A stretch of 64,000 nt of DNA from a virus. Under the pieces are notes generated by a model. That model did no database searches, had not been told where the DNA came from, and saw only the letters and a program-made list of their open reading frames with translations. The translations under genes and the position numbers were made by a program. Positions 24,480-33,168 of the stretch are shown in pieces. The stretch spans positions 82,375-146,374 of the IMG/VR virus record IMGVR_UViG_3300036466_000332. One strand, given 5' to 3'. Every line of letters begins with the position of its first letter. Within the stretch, counting starts at the first letter, position 1.

Positions 24480-27400
24480 ATGAAAACTGTTGTAAAAAGA
24501 GATGGCAAAGAAACTGAGTATAAACCTGAAAAGATAAAGAATGCGGTATTAAAGGCTGCGACTGAAGTGGATGCAAAAGATCCTGAGACTATTTCGGTTA
24601 GGATGATGAAGACCGTGGATAATCTTTTAGAAAAGCACTATTATAAAGAAGATGAGACCCCTAGTGTTGAAGAAATACAAGATTTAGTGGAAAAAGGTTT
24701 AGTTTATGATAATAACTATGAGGTTTCTAAAGCATATATTCTGTACAGAGAAAAACAAAATGAGAGAAGAAAGTTTAAGAATAAAGATAATGGGTTACTT
24801 CCACATGATTATCTTAGTGATTTTAAACATATAGTAAACCCTTTCCCAACAGAACTGGGACAATTCATTTATTATAGAACTTATTCTAGATGGCTTGAAA
24901 AAGAAGAAAGAAGAGAAAATTGGTGGGAGACAGTTAAAAGAGCAGTAGAATACAATACATCTTTATTACCAACCAGTAAAAAAGAAATGAAAAAATTATA
25001 TAAAAATGTTTTTTCATTTAAGAATTTCTTAGCTGGTAGAACACTTTGGGCTGGCGGTGGAGAGGTAAGTAAGAAATATCCTATGAGTAATTTTAACTGC
25101 TCATTTACTGTGCTTGATTCTATAGAGTCTTACGGTGATATTTTTTATCTTCTGATGTTGGGGAGTGGTACCGGATTTCGAGTTCTTCCGGAGGATGTCG
25201 ATAAGTTACCTAAATTCAGAACAGATATAAAGGTCATAAATAAATCATATGAGCCTAGAGATAAACCGTATAGGAATGAGCACACAGAATTAGTCTTTAA
25301 TAAGAATATTGCAACTATACATGTTGGTGATTCAAAAGAGGGTTGGGTTCAGTCTTTATTGAGATATTTTGATCTACTGACCAATTCAATATACAGGGAT
25401 ATAGATACTGTTGTTTTTGAATATGATTCTGTGCGACCTAAAGGGGAGAAACTTGAGACATTTGGTGGAACAGCCTCTGGATATGAGAGCTTAGAGAGAA
25501 TGTTTAAAAAGATAGATACTATTTTAAATGGTGTTAAAAAGGAAAAATTAGATGGTATGAATAGATATAGTTTAAGACCTATAGACGCAATGGATTTTGC
25601 GAATGTTATAGCTGAGAACGTGGTTTCTGGTGGTGTAAGAAGATCATCGCAAATATGTTTGTTTTCGGCTGATGATAAAGAAATTATAGAAGCAAAATCG
25701 AACCTATATAAACAGGTTGACGGTGAATGGGTCTTAAATGAAGAGATTTCCCATAGACAAATGAGCAATAATACTATATATTATGAAGATAAACCATCTA
25801 AAGAGCAATTATCTTGGCATGTTAAACAAATGAGATTCTCTGGTGAACCTGGTTTCTTAAATGTAGAAGAAGCTAAAAGAAGAAGAGAAGATTTTAATGG
25901 AGTTAATCCTTGTTTCACTGGTGATATGAAACTACTAACTGATGATGGATACAAAACATTTGAAGAATTGAATGGTAAAAATGTCGGTGTTGTCAATATT
26001 AATGGTGAAGTCACAAATGGTAAGGTTTGGTCGAATGGTGTTAAAGATGTGATAGAATTAAAAACCTCTGATGGTAAAGGTATCAGATGTACACCCGACC
26101 ATATTTTTATGGATAGTGATGGAAACGAAATAGAAGCAAAAGATATGAAACACAAAAGAGTGATGCCAGCATTCTATAAAAATACTAAAAATAATACTCT
26201 ATATTCTGTTTTGGGATTCATACAGGGTGACGGAAGTCTGACTAGATTAAATAGTGAAACACATAAAGGTATAGAGATTAATTTATCAAAGAAAGACGAT
26301 GATGTTTTAGATCTGTTGGAAGGTGGTCAAAAACAAGCAAGGGAAAGAGTATACTACACCGGTGCTTATCAGGATGAATTGATAGAGTTAAAATTTAGTT
26401 CTGAAAGATTACCTAACAGAACATTACCTGAAACATTTGATGAGTGGGATATAGATAAGAAAAAGAACTTCATTAAAGGTCTATATTCTGCAAATGGATC
26501 TGTTATTGGTGGTGAGGGTAGAGGTAGAGTCACACTCAAGTCAACGTGTAAAGATTTAATAAAACATGTCAGTGAATTCTTAAAAAGTATATGCATTGAT
26601 AACTATATAACAACAAATAAAGCAAAAGAAAATGAATTTCAGAATGGTAGTTATGAAATGAAAGAAAGTTATGATCTTAATATTGGAAAACATTCTGAGA
26701 GACTGAAGTTTTATAGAGAAATTGGTTTTATTCAAGAATACAAAGAATTAAAATTAAAAAGATACCTTAAACTCAATGCACCAAAAGTAATATCTATTAA
26801 TGAAATAGGTGAAGAGGAAGTTTATGATTTTAATGAACCTGAAACACACTGGGGTGTAGTTGAAGGTTGTGTTGTACACAATTGCGCAGAAATTCTTTTA
26901 GACTCAAAAGGTGTTTGTAATTTAACCACTACAAATTGTATGATGTTTGTTAATGACGGTGAATTGGATAGAGAAGGTATATTGGAAGCTCAAAGATTAG
27001 CTGCAAGAGCTGGATACCGTATGGCCAATGTGGAGTTTGAATTAAATGATTGGGACAGAATCAATGAGAGAGATAGACTCATTGGTGTGTCTATTACAGG
27101 GTGGCAGGATATGGTCAATGCACTTGGATGGGATGATTCTTTTAAAGAAGCCCTGAATAAAAAAGACGAACTTATATCATCTTATTTAACAGGTGGAAAG
27201 ACTGGGGATGGATATTTACCTTCGGGTATATTAAAACAGATCAAACTACTGAATGATATGAAGAAGGCAGCTATCGATGGTGCTGAAAGTTTAGCAGCAG
27301 AAGTTGGTGGGATTGAACCTAAACTTGTCACCACAGTTAAACCAGAAGGCACACAATCACAAATGCCAACTGTTTCCAGTGGTCTCCATTATTCACATAG

Positions 27401-27911
27401 CCCTTATTTTATTAGAAGGGTTCGTATATCAGGTACAGATCCTTTAGTAGATGTTTGCGATGAATTGGGTTACACGATTAAACCTGAAAATGGTCATGAT
27501 CCTGAAAATCCAGAAACAGTAGTATTGGAGTTTCCTGTTAAAGCACCTGATGGTATAACTAAAGCAGATGTCAGTGCTATAGAGCAATTAGAGATGTATA
27601 GAATGTTTATGAAAACATATGTTGACCATAATGCATCAATTACTGTCCATGTTCGAGACGATGAATGGGGTGATGTTGAAAAATGGTTATGGGATAATTG
27701 GGATGATGTTGTTGGTGTTTCATTTATTTCGTATAACGATAATTTCTATGATCTTATGCCGTATGAAGAAATTGATGAAGAAACTTATTTAGAAATGGAA
27801 GATAATATGAAACCCTTTAGAACTTCTCTAATAAGTAAATATGAAATAGAGCACAAAGAAAGACTGATCGATGATTCTTCATGTGAGTCAGGTGCTTGTC
27901 CAGTAAGATAA
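24480..27911 (+). CDS. nrdJ: Adenosylcobalamin-dependent (class II) ribonucleotide reductase with intein
   Basis: 1143 aa precursor, GGAGG then ATG. Residues 1-~92 form an ATP cone. The extein then follows the class II alpha chain: NFNC with the first redox Cys (C207), a GSGTGF loop, NVVSGGVRRSSQI, NP/C with the thiyl-radical Cys, CNLTTTNC with the second redox Cys, PEGTQSQMPTVSSG, and the C-terminal pair CESGAC. No beta subunit gene is present, as expected for a B12 enzyme. Removing the 324-aa intein leaves 819 aa, a usual size. The intein breaks the chain exactly before the catalytic Cys, so the enzyme is inactive until splicing. The oxygen-independent class suggests a host that can live without oxygen (inference). 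Confidence 0.88.
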   Translation: MKTVVKRDGKETEYKPEKIKNAVLKAATEVDAKDPETISVRMMKTVDNLLEKHYYKEDETPSVEEIQDLVEKGLVYDNNYEVSKAYILYREKQNERRKFKNKDNGLLPHDYLSDFKHIVNPFPTELGQFIYYRTYSRWLEKEERRENWWETVKRAVEYNTSLLPTSKKEMKKLYKNVFSFKNFLAGRTLWAGGGEVSKKYPMSNFNCSFTVLDSIESYGDIFYLLMLGSGTGFRVLPEDVDKLPKFRTDIKVINKSYEPRDKPYRNEHTELVFNKNIATIHVGDSKEGWVQSLLRYFDLLTNSIYRDIDTVVFEYDSVRPKGEKLETFGGTASGYESLERMFKKIDTILNGVKKEKLDGMNRYSLRPIDAMDFANVIAENVVSGGVRRSSQICLFSADDKEIIEAKSNLYKQVDGEWVLNEEISHRQMSNNTIYYEDKPSKEQLSWHVKQMRFSGEPGFLNVEEAKRRREDFNGVNPCFTGDMKLLTDDGYKTFEELNGKNVGVVNINGEVTNGKVWSNGVKDVIELKTSDGKGIRCTPDHIFMDSDGNEIEAKDMKHKRVMPAFYKNTKNNTLYSVLGFIQGDGSLTRLNSETHKGIEINLSKKDDDVLDLLEGGQKQARERVYYTGAYQDELIELKFSSERLPNRTLPETFDEWDIDKKKNFIKGLYSANGSVIGGEGRGRVTLKSTCKDLIKHVSEFLKSICIDNYITTNKAKENEFQNGSYEMKESYDLNIGKHSERLKFYREIGFIQEYKELKLKRYLKLNAPKVISINEIGEEEVYDFNEPETHWGVVEGCVVHNCAEILLDSKGVCNLTTTNCMMFVNDGELDREGILEAQRLAARAGYRMANVEFELNDWDRINERDRLIGVSITGWQDMVNALGWDDSFKEALNKKDELISSYLTGGKTGDGYLPSGILKQIKLLNDMKKAAIDGAESLAAEVGGIEPKLVTTVKPEGTQSQMPTVSSGLHYSHSPYFIRRVRISGTDPLVDVCDELGYTIKPENGHDPENPETVVLEFPVKAPDGITKADVSAIEQLEMYRMFMKTYVDHNASITVHVRDDEWGDVEKWLWDNWDDVVGVSFISYNDNFYDLMPYEEIDEETYLEMEDNMKPFRTSLISKYEIEHKERLIDDSSCESGACPVR
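25911..26882 (+). mobile_element. Intein with LAGLIDADG-type homing endonuclease in nrdJ
   Basis: 324 codons from Cys1 (CFTGDMKLLTDDG) to the terminal VVHN, followed by Cys+1 of the extein (CAEILL). Splicing block A is at the start, block B with TPDH (RCTPDHIFMD) near residue 65, dodecapeptide motifs LGFIQGDGSL and FIKGLYSANGSV in the middle, and blocks F/G at the end. All residues needed for splicing (Cys1, block-B TxxH, HN, Cys+1) are present. It interrupts the NPC active-site motif, a highly conserved insertion point that favours homing. Confidence 0.93.
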
Positions 27912-27919
27912 ATATAATA

Positions 27920-27950
27920 GGTGGGTGGTTTTAAAAATCATCCACCTTTA
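27920..27950 (+). terminator. Hairpin after ribonucleotide reductase
   Basis: 13-bp stem GGTGGGTGGTTTT/AAAATCATCCACC with two G-T pairs and a short T tail; may end or attenuate transcription before the macro-domain gene. Confidence 0.55.
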
Positions 27951-27968
27951 ATATGTGGGGTGTATTAA

Positions 27969-28439
27969 ATGATAAAATATATGGTTGGTGACCTATTAGA
28001 AGCTAAAGAAGATATAATCTGTCATCAGGTTAATTGTCAGGGTGCCTTTGGTGCTGGTATAGCTAAACAGATAGCTAAAGAATACCCAGAATCTAAAAAG
28101 AGTTATGTGGAATATTGTGAGAGATATAATGATATTCTTGGGGATTGTTTGGTTACTAAAGAAGATGATTTATGGGTTGCTAATTTATTTGGTCAAGATT
28201 ATTATGGTAGATATGGTTATTACTATGAGAAATATAACCGACAAACAAATTATGATGCTTTAAAAAAAGCTATGGTGTTATTAGTTAATGAATATCCTGA
28301 TAAATCGTATGCTTTCCCTTATTTGATTGGTTGTGGATTAGCAGGCGGTGACTGGGAAATAGTTTTGGGTATAATTGGGGACGTTTTCAAAGACAACAGT
28401 GTTGTTATATATGATTTAGAAAATAAGAGAGGTGTATAA
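27969..28439 (+). CDS. Macro-domain protein (ADP-ribose hydrolase/binding)
   Basis: 156 aa, a single macro domain: MVGDLLEA at the N-terminus, CHQVNCQGAFGAGIAKQI where the 'N..G.mG.GiA' loop binds the distal ribose, and YLIGCGLAGGDWEIV as the phosphate-binding loop near the end. The shape resembles TARG1/ALC1-like macro domains that remove or read ADP-ribose on proteins or DNA. Between the reductase and a P-loop gene it may act in nucleotide metabolism or reverse host ADP-ribosylation defences; the second is inference. GGGGTG ribosome-binding site 8 nt upstream, stop 2 nt before the next start. Confidence 0.85.
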   Translation: MIKYMVGDLLEAKEDIICHQVNCQGAFGAGIAKQIAKEYPESKKSYVEYCERYNDILGDCLVTKEDDLWVANLFGQDYYGRYGYYYEKYNRQTNYDALKKAMVLLVNEYPDKSYAFPYLIGCGLAGGDWEIVLGIIGDVFKDNSVVIYDLENKRGV

Positions 28440-28441
28440 AA

Positions 28442-29092
28442 ATGATCTATATCCTTTCAGGACCAACATGTTCGGGTAAGACAACCATTGGAAAAAGATC
28501 TAAACTTCCTGAATTAATTTCACATACATCAAGAGATATGAGGGAAGGAGAAGTACATGGTGAGACATATTATTTTGTGACAAAGGATGATATATCGAAA
28601 ATGGACAAAGTAGAGTTCACCGAATATGGTGGGGGTATATTACACACTCTAAAGAATTTTCTCAAAAAACACGACATGTATGGTTTCGCTAATATGATAA
28701 ACGATAGTGGTTCAAACTATTATTGTCTATCAAAAAAAGAAGTAGAAAAAAAACTTGACAAATACAAAGATGTTTTTGTGATAATGGACAAAGTGGGTAT
28801 TGAAATCATGCGTGAAAAATATAAAGAAGAAGTTGTCGTTATTTATATAGATGTACCAATCAAACAGTTAGTAAAAAGAGTCTTTAAAAGAGATGGTTTT
28901 ATTAAAGGTATAAATAGACTTTTCCATATGTATGTAACTAAAGAAAGGGATAACGAGTATATTGCGGACTTCGTTATAGATAATTCTGACGGACATTTAA
29001 AATATGCTGTTCAAACATTTAAGAATATAATACTTGGTAATAGAGTAGAGGATTATAAAGATATATTTAGAACAGATTATATGCATCTATAA
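28442..29092 (+). CDS. Guanylate-kinase-like P-loop NMP kinase
   Basis: 216 aa. P-loop GPTCSGKTTIGK at residues 7-18, then SHTSRDMREGEVHGETYYFV, the guanylate-kinase NMP-binding element ('TTR..R.gE..G..Y.Fv'), and a lid-like RVFKRDGF. The region before the lid replaces the usual nucleotide loop with an insertion (EYGGGILHTLKN). The likely reaction is phosphorylation of a (d)GMP-like nucleotide, consistent with the reductase upstream; a modified-nucleotide kinase is possible. Ends at a terminator shared with the convergent gene. Confidence 0.7.
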   Translation: MIYILSGPTCSGKTTIGKRSKLPELISHTSRDMREGEVHGETYYFVTKDDISKMDKVEFTEYGGGILHTLKNFLKKHDMYGFANMINDSGSNYYCLSKKEVEKKLDKYKDVFVIMDKVGIEIMREKYKEEVVVIYIDVPIKQLVKRVFKRDGFIKGINRLFHMYVTKERDNEYIADFVIDNSDGHLKYAVQTFKNIILGNRVEDYKDIFRTDYMHL

Positions 29093-29122
29093 AGGAAACG
29101 GGGTATTCAACCCCGTTTTTAT
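29093..29122. terminator. Bidirectional terminator 28442/29119
   Basis: Stem AACGGGG/CCCCGTT with loop TATTCAA between convergent genes. Confidence 0.85.
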
Positions 29123-29610
29123 ATTCTGTCGTATATGGTTCTTTGGTTGGTTGCCTCTGTGTTATCAACATACTTCATATTGTATAGGTCTTTATTATCT
29201 CTATTGTAACCATCAAATAAAAAGTTATATGCTATGTAACCAATGACTGCTCTTTTATTGTATTTATTTACCGATACTTTTGTACATTTTTTTTCTTCTA
29301 TACAAAAGATGAGTGTTTCTTTAAAATACCCTTTGTCTTTATATTTCCCTAAGATATATATATCATGTATAAAACTTTTATCTTCATTTAATGCTAATAG
29401 ACCAGCAGGTACATTGTTTTTAAAAGATATAACATATACGTCTGTATCGTCATCGTGTAATAATTCTTTATTAGCTTCACTATAATCTATTTCTTTTAGA
29501 TATTCGTCTATTTCTTTATCTGTTTCTAAAGGGTTTAGTTTTAGGTTAGTTGCTTTCTTACCTTTTGTTTTTATCTCAAATAAGGCATCCTGAAAAGTTT
29601 TTCTAGCCAC
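29119..29610 (-). CDS. GNAT-like acetyltransferase candidate
   Basis: 163 aa from GTG 29610 (GAGGTG upstream). YVISFKNNVPAGLLAL looks like beta4 of the GNAT fold, IYILGKYKDKGYFKETLI like the motif A 'V...yRgkGiG..Ll' turn, and VNKYNKRAVIGYIAYNFLF like motif B 'N..A...Y...GF'. The acetyl-CoA pyrophosphate loop (Q/RxxGxG/A) is degraded to KYKDKGY, so activity is uncertain. The substrate is unknown. Confidence 0.45.
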   Translation of the reverse strand: MARKTFQDALFEIKTKGKKATNLKLNPLETDKEIDEYLKEIDYSEANKELLHDDDTDVYVISFKNNVPAGLLALNEDKSFIHDIYILGKYKDKGYFKETLIFCIEEKKCTKVSVNKYNKRAVIGYIAYNFLFDGYNRDNKDLYNMKYVDNTEATNQRTIYDRI

Positions 29611-29636
29611 TATTTTTCACACCTCACTTTAATAAT

Positions 29637-29666
29637 AAATGGTAGGGGTTCCCCCTACCATTTTTA
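29637..29666 (-). terminator. Terminator after 29670 gene
   Basis: Near-perfect stem AAATGGTAGGGG/CCCCTACCATTT with T-runs on both sides, at the end of the minus-strand 31513-29670 unit. Confidence 0.8.
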
Positions 29667-29669
29667 TGT

Positions 29670-30083
29670 TTACTCTTCATCCTTTTTTTCTTCTTCATCT
29701 TTTTTCTTTTTGGATGAAGATTTCTTATATTTTTTCTTGGAAGATGTATATGATTTTTCTTCCTTTTCATCAGCACTGGATTTTGATTTTTCTGTGTTCA
29801 CTTTTGTTTTGGGTTCTCTTTTTTTGGGTTTAGATTCTTCTTGAATCTTTTCCCAAACTTCTTTAGCACCTTTATCTCCACGCTTAATCATTTTTTGGAT
29901 ATATTTCTCATCCACATCGACATTTACACCGGAAGGTGTTACAACCTTTACTTTATGACCTTCATTAACAACATTCATTAATGTTTTGAGATTAACAAGT
30001 GTTGGTGTCATAATTGGTGCCTGCATTCCCAGTGTTTCTACTATACCATCAGATTCGATTAAAATTTTTAATTTCTTTGACAT
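29670..30083 (-). CDS. Unknown protein with highly charged Lys/Ser/Glu tail
   Basis: 137 aa, CAAGGAGG then ATG. Residues 1-75 form a small alpha/beta domain (KILIESDGIVETLGMQ...KVVTPSGVNVDVDEKYIQKMIKRG). The last ~60 residues are low-complexity lysine/serine/glutamate, ending in repeated KKDEEEKKDEE. The tail suggests contact with nucleic acid or another protein. Third gene of a late-type unit that begins with the 31513 gene and ends at a terminator. Confidence 0.5.
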   Translation of the reverse strand: MSKKLKILIESDGIVETLGMQAPIMTPTLVNLKTLMNVVNEGHKVKVVTPSGVNVDVDEKYIQKMIKRGDKGAKEVWEKIQEESKPKKREPKTKVNTEKSKSSADEKEEKSYTSSKKKYKKSSSKKKKDEEEKKDEE

Positions 30084-30103
30084 TTAAAATCCTCCTTGAA
30101 ATT

Positions 30104-30232
30104 TTATAAACTATAATCTCCATTTTCTTCTTCTGAGCTTTCTAAGATGTCAGAAGTTAAAAGTATATCAAAATGTGTCATATTGTTGGTGGTATCCATA
30201 ACCGAATTAATCATATCAGCTATAAGGTCCAT
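30104..30232 (-). CDS. Small 42-aa acidic protein
   Basis: ATG at 30232 with AAGGGGG 9 nt upstream; 42 residues starting MDLIADMINSVMDTTNN and ending in a Glu-rich SSEEENGDYSL. It lies between the stop of the 31513 gene and the start of the 30083 gene with tight spacing on the same strand, so it is probably translated. No motif is recognisable. Confidence 0.55.
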   Translation of the reverse strand: MDLIADMINSVMDTTNNMTHFDILLTSDILESSEEENGDYSL

Positions 30233-30256
30233 TCATACATACCCCCTTAATAAATT

Positions 30257-31513
30257 TTATAAGATCTTATTGGAAAACATTTCTTCATATCCAATCATTG
30301 ACTGACCTATTTTATTGTTATATTCATATCTAGCTATGAATAAAATTAGTGGTATTTTGAAGAAATTATCCAGACAATAATTATTAAAAATGTTATCGAA
30401 ATCTAATAATGAGATATCGAAAACACCGTTTAAATAATTGTATAAAAATATATCTATGGTGTTGGATGATGTCTCTGAAGGTTCTGATAACTCTAATAAA
30501 TCTACATCCATTCCCATGTCAAACATATCGTATATCACTTTATTTCTTTCTATAACCTTTATATCTCTATTATGGTAAATATTTAATGATGTGAAATTAA
30601 ATTCAAAACTATTATCATCTATATATCTTACTGTAAAAGTCATATCTTTTTTAGTTAGAGTATCTTTATTCATTACCTTTATAAAGAAAGAATTTTGGAA
30701 ATTATAACTGAAGTTATTTTCTATACTAAATTCTATTGGTGATATGATTTTATTACCGAATTTGCTATCGTATAGAATATCACTTTCATTGATAAATTGA
30801 GAAACATAAGGTGAATAAATGATCTCGTTTGGTAGTTTTAAAATTATGGTCTCTGTATTCTCATCATAATATTGGGACATATATAATGTGTTTAATTTGT
30901 CTATTGATTTTTCGATTACTTCTAAATTGTCTATAACATTATTTTTTATTATACTTTTTAAATCTGTACCGATATTATCATACAACATGGTATATTCATC
31001 TATCACTTGTTCTTCAATATCTGTGTATTCGCTGTCTTCATCAGAGAAAGCTTTTTCATATTTTATTTTATAATTTGATTGATTTCTTATCATCGTTCTT
31101 TCTACTTTAGTCACTCTATATAAGTAAACATGGTTATCCAATTCTAGTGTGAAAAAAGAGTTAACGATAGGTTTGAATGAATCCAAAGGTATAATCGATA
31201 CGTTGTCGTTTTCTATCCTCATACCCTTGTATTCATCATCTTCTTTATTTTTTGACCAGTCTTCTAAACCGAACATAACACAATCGATTATTTTATTAAA
31301 CCTTAAAGGAGAATCATCTCCTATGTCGTTTTGTATATCATCGGTTCCTGATAGAGTGGTTGATTTCTTTTCGTCTACATTATAAAAGGTACCAAAAATT
31401 GGTGTTCTATCTGTAAATTTTACAGCTGGAGATTTTCTAAGTTTTTCTGTATTGTCTTTAACAGTGTTTATTTTTTCTCTTATACTAGTTTTATTTATAT
31501 TTGTAAAACCCAT
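30257..31513 (-). CDS. Unknown virion-associated protein candidate
   Basis: 418 aa; ATG 31513 follows AAAGGGG (an upstream in-frame start at 31537 lies before that site). N-terminal basic segment, then alternating helical and beta-rich stretches with many Asn/Asp; the C-terminal ~70 residues are hydrophobic-aromatic (FLYNYLNGVFDIS...FKIPLILFIARYEY) but not clear transmembrane segments. A late-type motif lies 25 nt upstream. Neighbouring late genes encode virion precursors, so a neck, tail or internal protein is plausible. Confidence 0.45.
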   Translation of the reverse strand: MGFTNINKTSIREKINTVKDNTEKLRKSPAVKFTDRTPIFGTFYNVDEKKSTTLSGTDDIQNDIGDDSPLRFNKIIDCVMFGLEDWSKNKEDDEYKGMRIENDNVSIIPLDSFKPIVNSFFTLELDNHVYLYRVTKVERTMIRNQSNYKIKYEKAFSDEDSEYTDIEEQVIDEYTMLYDNIGTDLKSIIKNNVIDNLEVIEKSIDKLNTLYMSQYYDENTETIILKLPNEIIYSPYVSQFINESDILYDSKFGNKIISPIEFSIENNFSYNFQNSFFIKVMNKDTLTKKDMTFTVRYIDDNSFEFNFTSLNIYHNRDIKVIERNKVIYDMFDMGMDVDLLELSEPSETSSNTIDIFLYNYLNGVFDISLLDFDNIFNNYCLDNFFKIPLILFIARYEYNNKIGQSMIGYEEMFSNKIL

Positions 31514-31537
31514 ATTGACAACCCCTTTCTTTAACAT

Positions 31538-31550
31538 CTATTGAAATGTT
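31538..31550 (-). promoter_or_regulatory. Late-type promoter motif P-B, 31513 gene
   Basis: AACATTTCAATAG on the minus strand, 25 nt before ATG 31513; AACAT in place of AACAA. Confidence 0.4.
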
Positions 31551-31567
31551 CTGTTAAGGTTGGTATG

Positions 31568-31580
31568 AACAATTAATTGA
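31568..31580 (+). promoter_or_regulatory. Late-type promoter motif P-B variant, 31605 gene
   Basis: AACAATTAATTGA, 25 nt before the start; divergent from the motif at 31538. Confidence 0.35.
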
Positions 31581-31604
31581 TATCAAATTTAAGGAGGTAT
31601 ATAA

Positions 31605-33134
31605 ATGGATTTAAAACCTTACGATAGTATGGAATATATAGAATTTTATACTGAAACAGTAGCTATTTCAAATCAAATTGATAGCACAATCAAACACATT
31701 GGTGTTTTAAAAGAAAAGAATTATAGATTATATGGTGAAGCCAATGTTTTTAAAGCTTTGATTGCTGCTGTCGCTAAAGCAGTGAAGTTTGTAGGACAAT
31801 TATTTAAAAAATTAATTTCCAAAATATCAGGTGGTAAATTATTTGGTGGAACTAACAGTTCAGCATCTAGTGTTGCAATTAACTCTATGGATGTGGTTAA
31901 GGGTATTTATAAAACTGTATCTAACACTTCATCAAGCGAGATTGAAAGTACAAAGACTGATATAAGAAATGAGATCCAAAGGACTTTAAAAAATAAAGCT
32001 GAAAAGGAAAAATTAAACAGCTTAGTTGGTAGTTTGTCAGATACCTCAGATGATGATTTAGAAAAAAGTATCGTTAATATTTCTAAAAGATTAAACGATA
32101 GAAAAATATCTAAAGCCAATGAGTCTATCAACTATATAGAGAAGGAAAACTTTGGTGCAGAAAATAATGTTTTAAAGAGTGAGTTTAAAGGTTACTTTCC
32201 AAAAGCTATCAAAGATAATTTAGACGATTCTATTATAGATGCTCTTAATATGGTTTATAAAAATAATAGAAATAAATTTTTAAAGATAGTGGATAAGGGT
32301 ACAGAGGTTATTTTTAAAAATGGGAACATATCAGATCCTAAATTTAAAGATTATTATAATCAATCAAATGCTTTACAATTTTTATATGTTGATAAGTTAG
32401 AAATGGATAAACAGGTTTCCTTTGCTAATCATATGAATAAAGTTATAACAAAAGTGATTGGTGGTATGAAAAAGGTTGAGGCGTCCATTGAAGAGGGTGG
32501 GAAATCCCTTGAAAATAGTCTTAAGAGTACATCAAATAATAAAACGAATATAATGATGGGTGTGGCTGATAAATTTCCAAAATACGCTGGTAGTAAAATA
32601 GAGAGAAGAAGAAACATGTTAAAACAAAAAAAGAATGTTGAACCTCTACCTCAACCTAAACCAGCAGAGCCTACATCTTATGCAGGTTACATAAAGGGAG
32701 CTAGAATTGAAAACCCCCAATCTATTTTTAATAAGGGTGACAATTTTAAAAACTTCTTAAAGTTCCATAATATATTCAGGGTAAATAAAGAAATGTATAA
32801 TTTATTACAGTATGTTTATGGTTCATTTAATAATGAAAAACCTGAAGCTAAAAAATTAGTGGAGTCTTCAAATAAAGTTGTAGACGCATCTGATAAACTT
32901 TCAGAGTTATTAACTTCAGTTGACAGCGAGAATGTCACTGATAATATGTTAGCAGACCTTAAAGATATTATTAGTTCTTATAGGGTTCTTGGGGAATATG
33001 TTATCGCAATGGATATGGTAGCTAAAAATCAGTTAGTTAATGCAGCTAACTTAAAAGATATATTTGTTCAGATAAGATATCAATTTATGCTTTTAGTTAT
33101 GCTCGATTCAATAAGAAAATACAATGAGAAATAA
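31605..33134 (+). CDS. Internal head/virion precursor with cleavable propeptide (candidate)
   Basis: 509 aa, AAGGAGG then ATG. The first 45 residues are acidic/aromatic and end in LYGE|A (42-46), the processing motif shared by other head genes here. Directly behind it is an amphipathic helical stretch (VFKALIAAVAKAVKFVGQLFKKL). The rest is helical and charged. The same order (short propeptide, L-Y-G-E, basic amphipathic helix) is found in the 33168 and 34959 genes, suggesting one family of packaged internal proteins. A variant late motif (AACAATTAATTGA) ends 25 nt before the start. Ends at a bidirectional terminator. Confidence 0.5.
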   Translation: MDLKPYDSMEYIEFYTETVAISNQIDSTIKHIGVLKEKNYRLYGEANVFKALIAAVAKAVKFVGQLFKKLISKISGGKLFGGTNSSASSVAINSMDVVKGIYKTVSNTSSSEIESTKTDIRNEIQRTLKNKAEKEKLNSLVGSLSDTSDDDLEKSIVNISKRLNDRKISKANESINYIEKENFGAENNVLKSEFKGYFPKAIKDNLDDSIIDALNMVYKNNRNKFLKIVDKGTEVIFKNGNISDPKFKDYYNQSNALQFLYVDKLEMDKQVSFANHMNKVITKVIGGMKKVEASIEEGGKSLENSLKSTSNNKTNIMMGVADKFPKYAGSKIERRRNMLKQKKNVEPLPQPKPAEPTSYAGYIKGARIENPQSIFNKGDNFKNFLKFHNIFRVNKEMYNLLQYVYGSFNNEKPEAKKLVESSNKVVDASDKLSELLTSVDSENVTDNMLADLKDIISSYRVLGEYVIAMDMVAKNQLVNAANLKDIFVQIRYQFMLLVMLDSIRKYNEK

Positions 33135-33135
33135 A

Positions 33136-33168
33136 AATAAACACGGGGTTTAAACCCCGTGTTTTTAT
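33136..33168. terminator. Bidirectional terminator 31605/33168
   Basis: Stem ACACGGGG/CCCCGTGT with loop TTTAAA between convergent virion genes. Confidence 0.9.
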
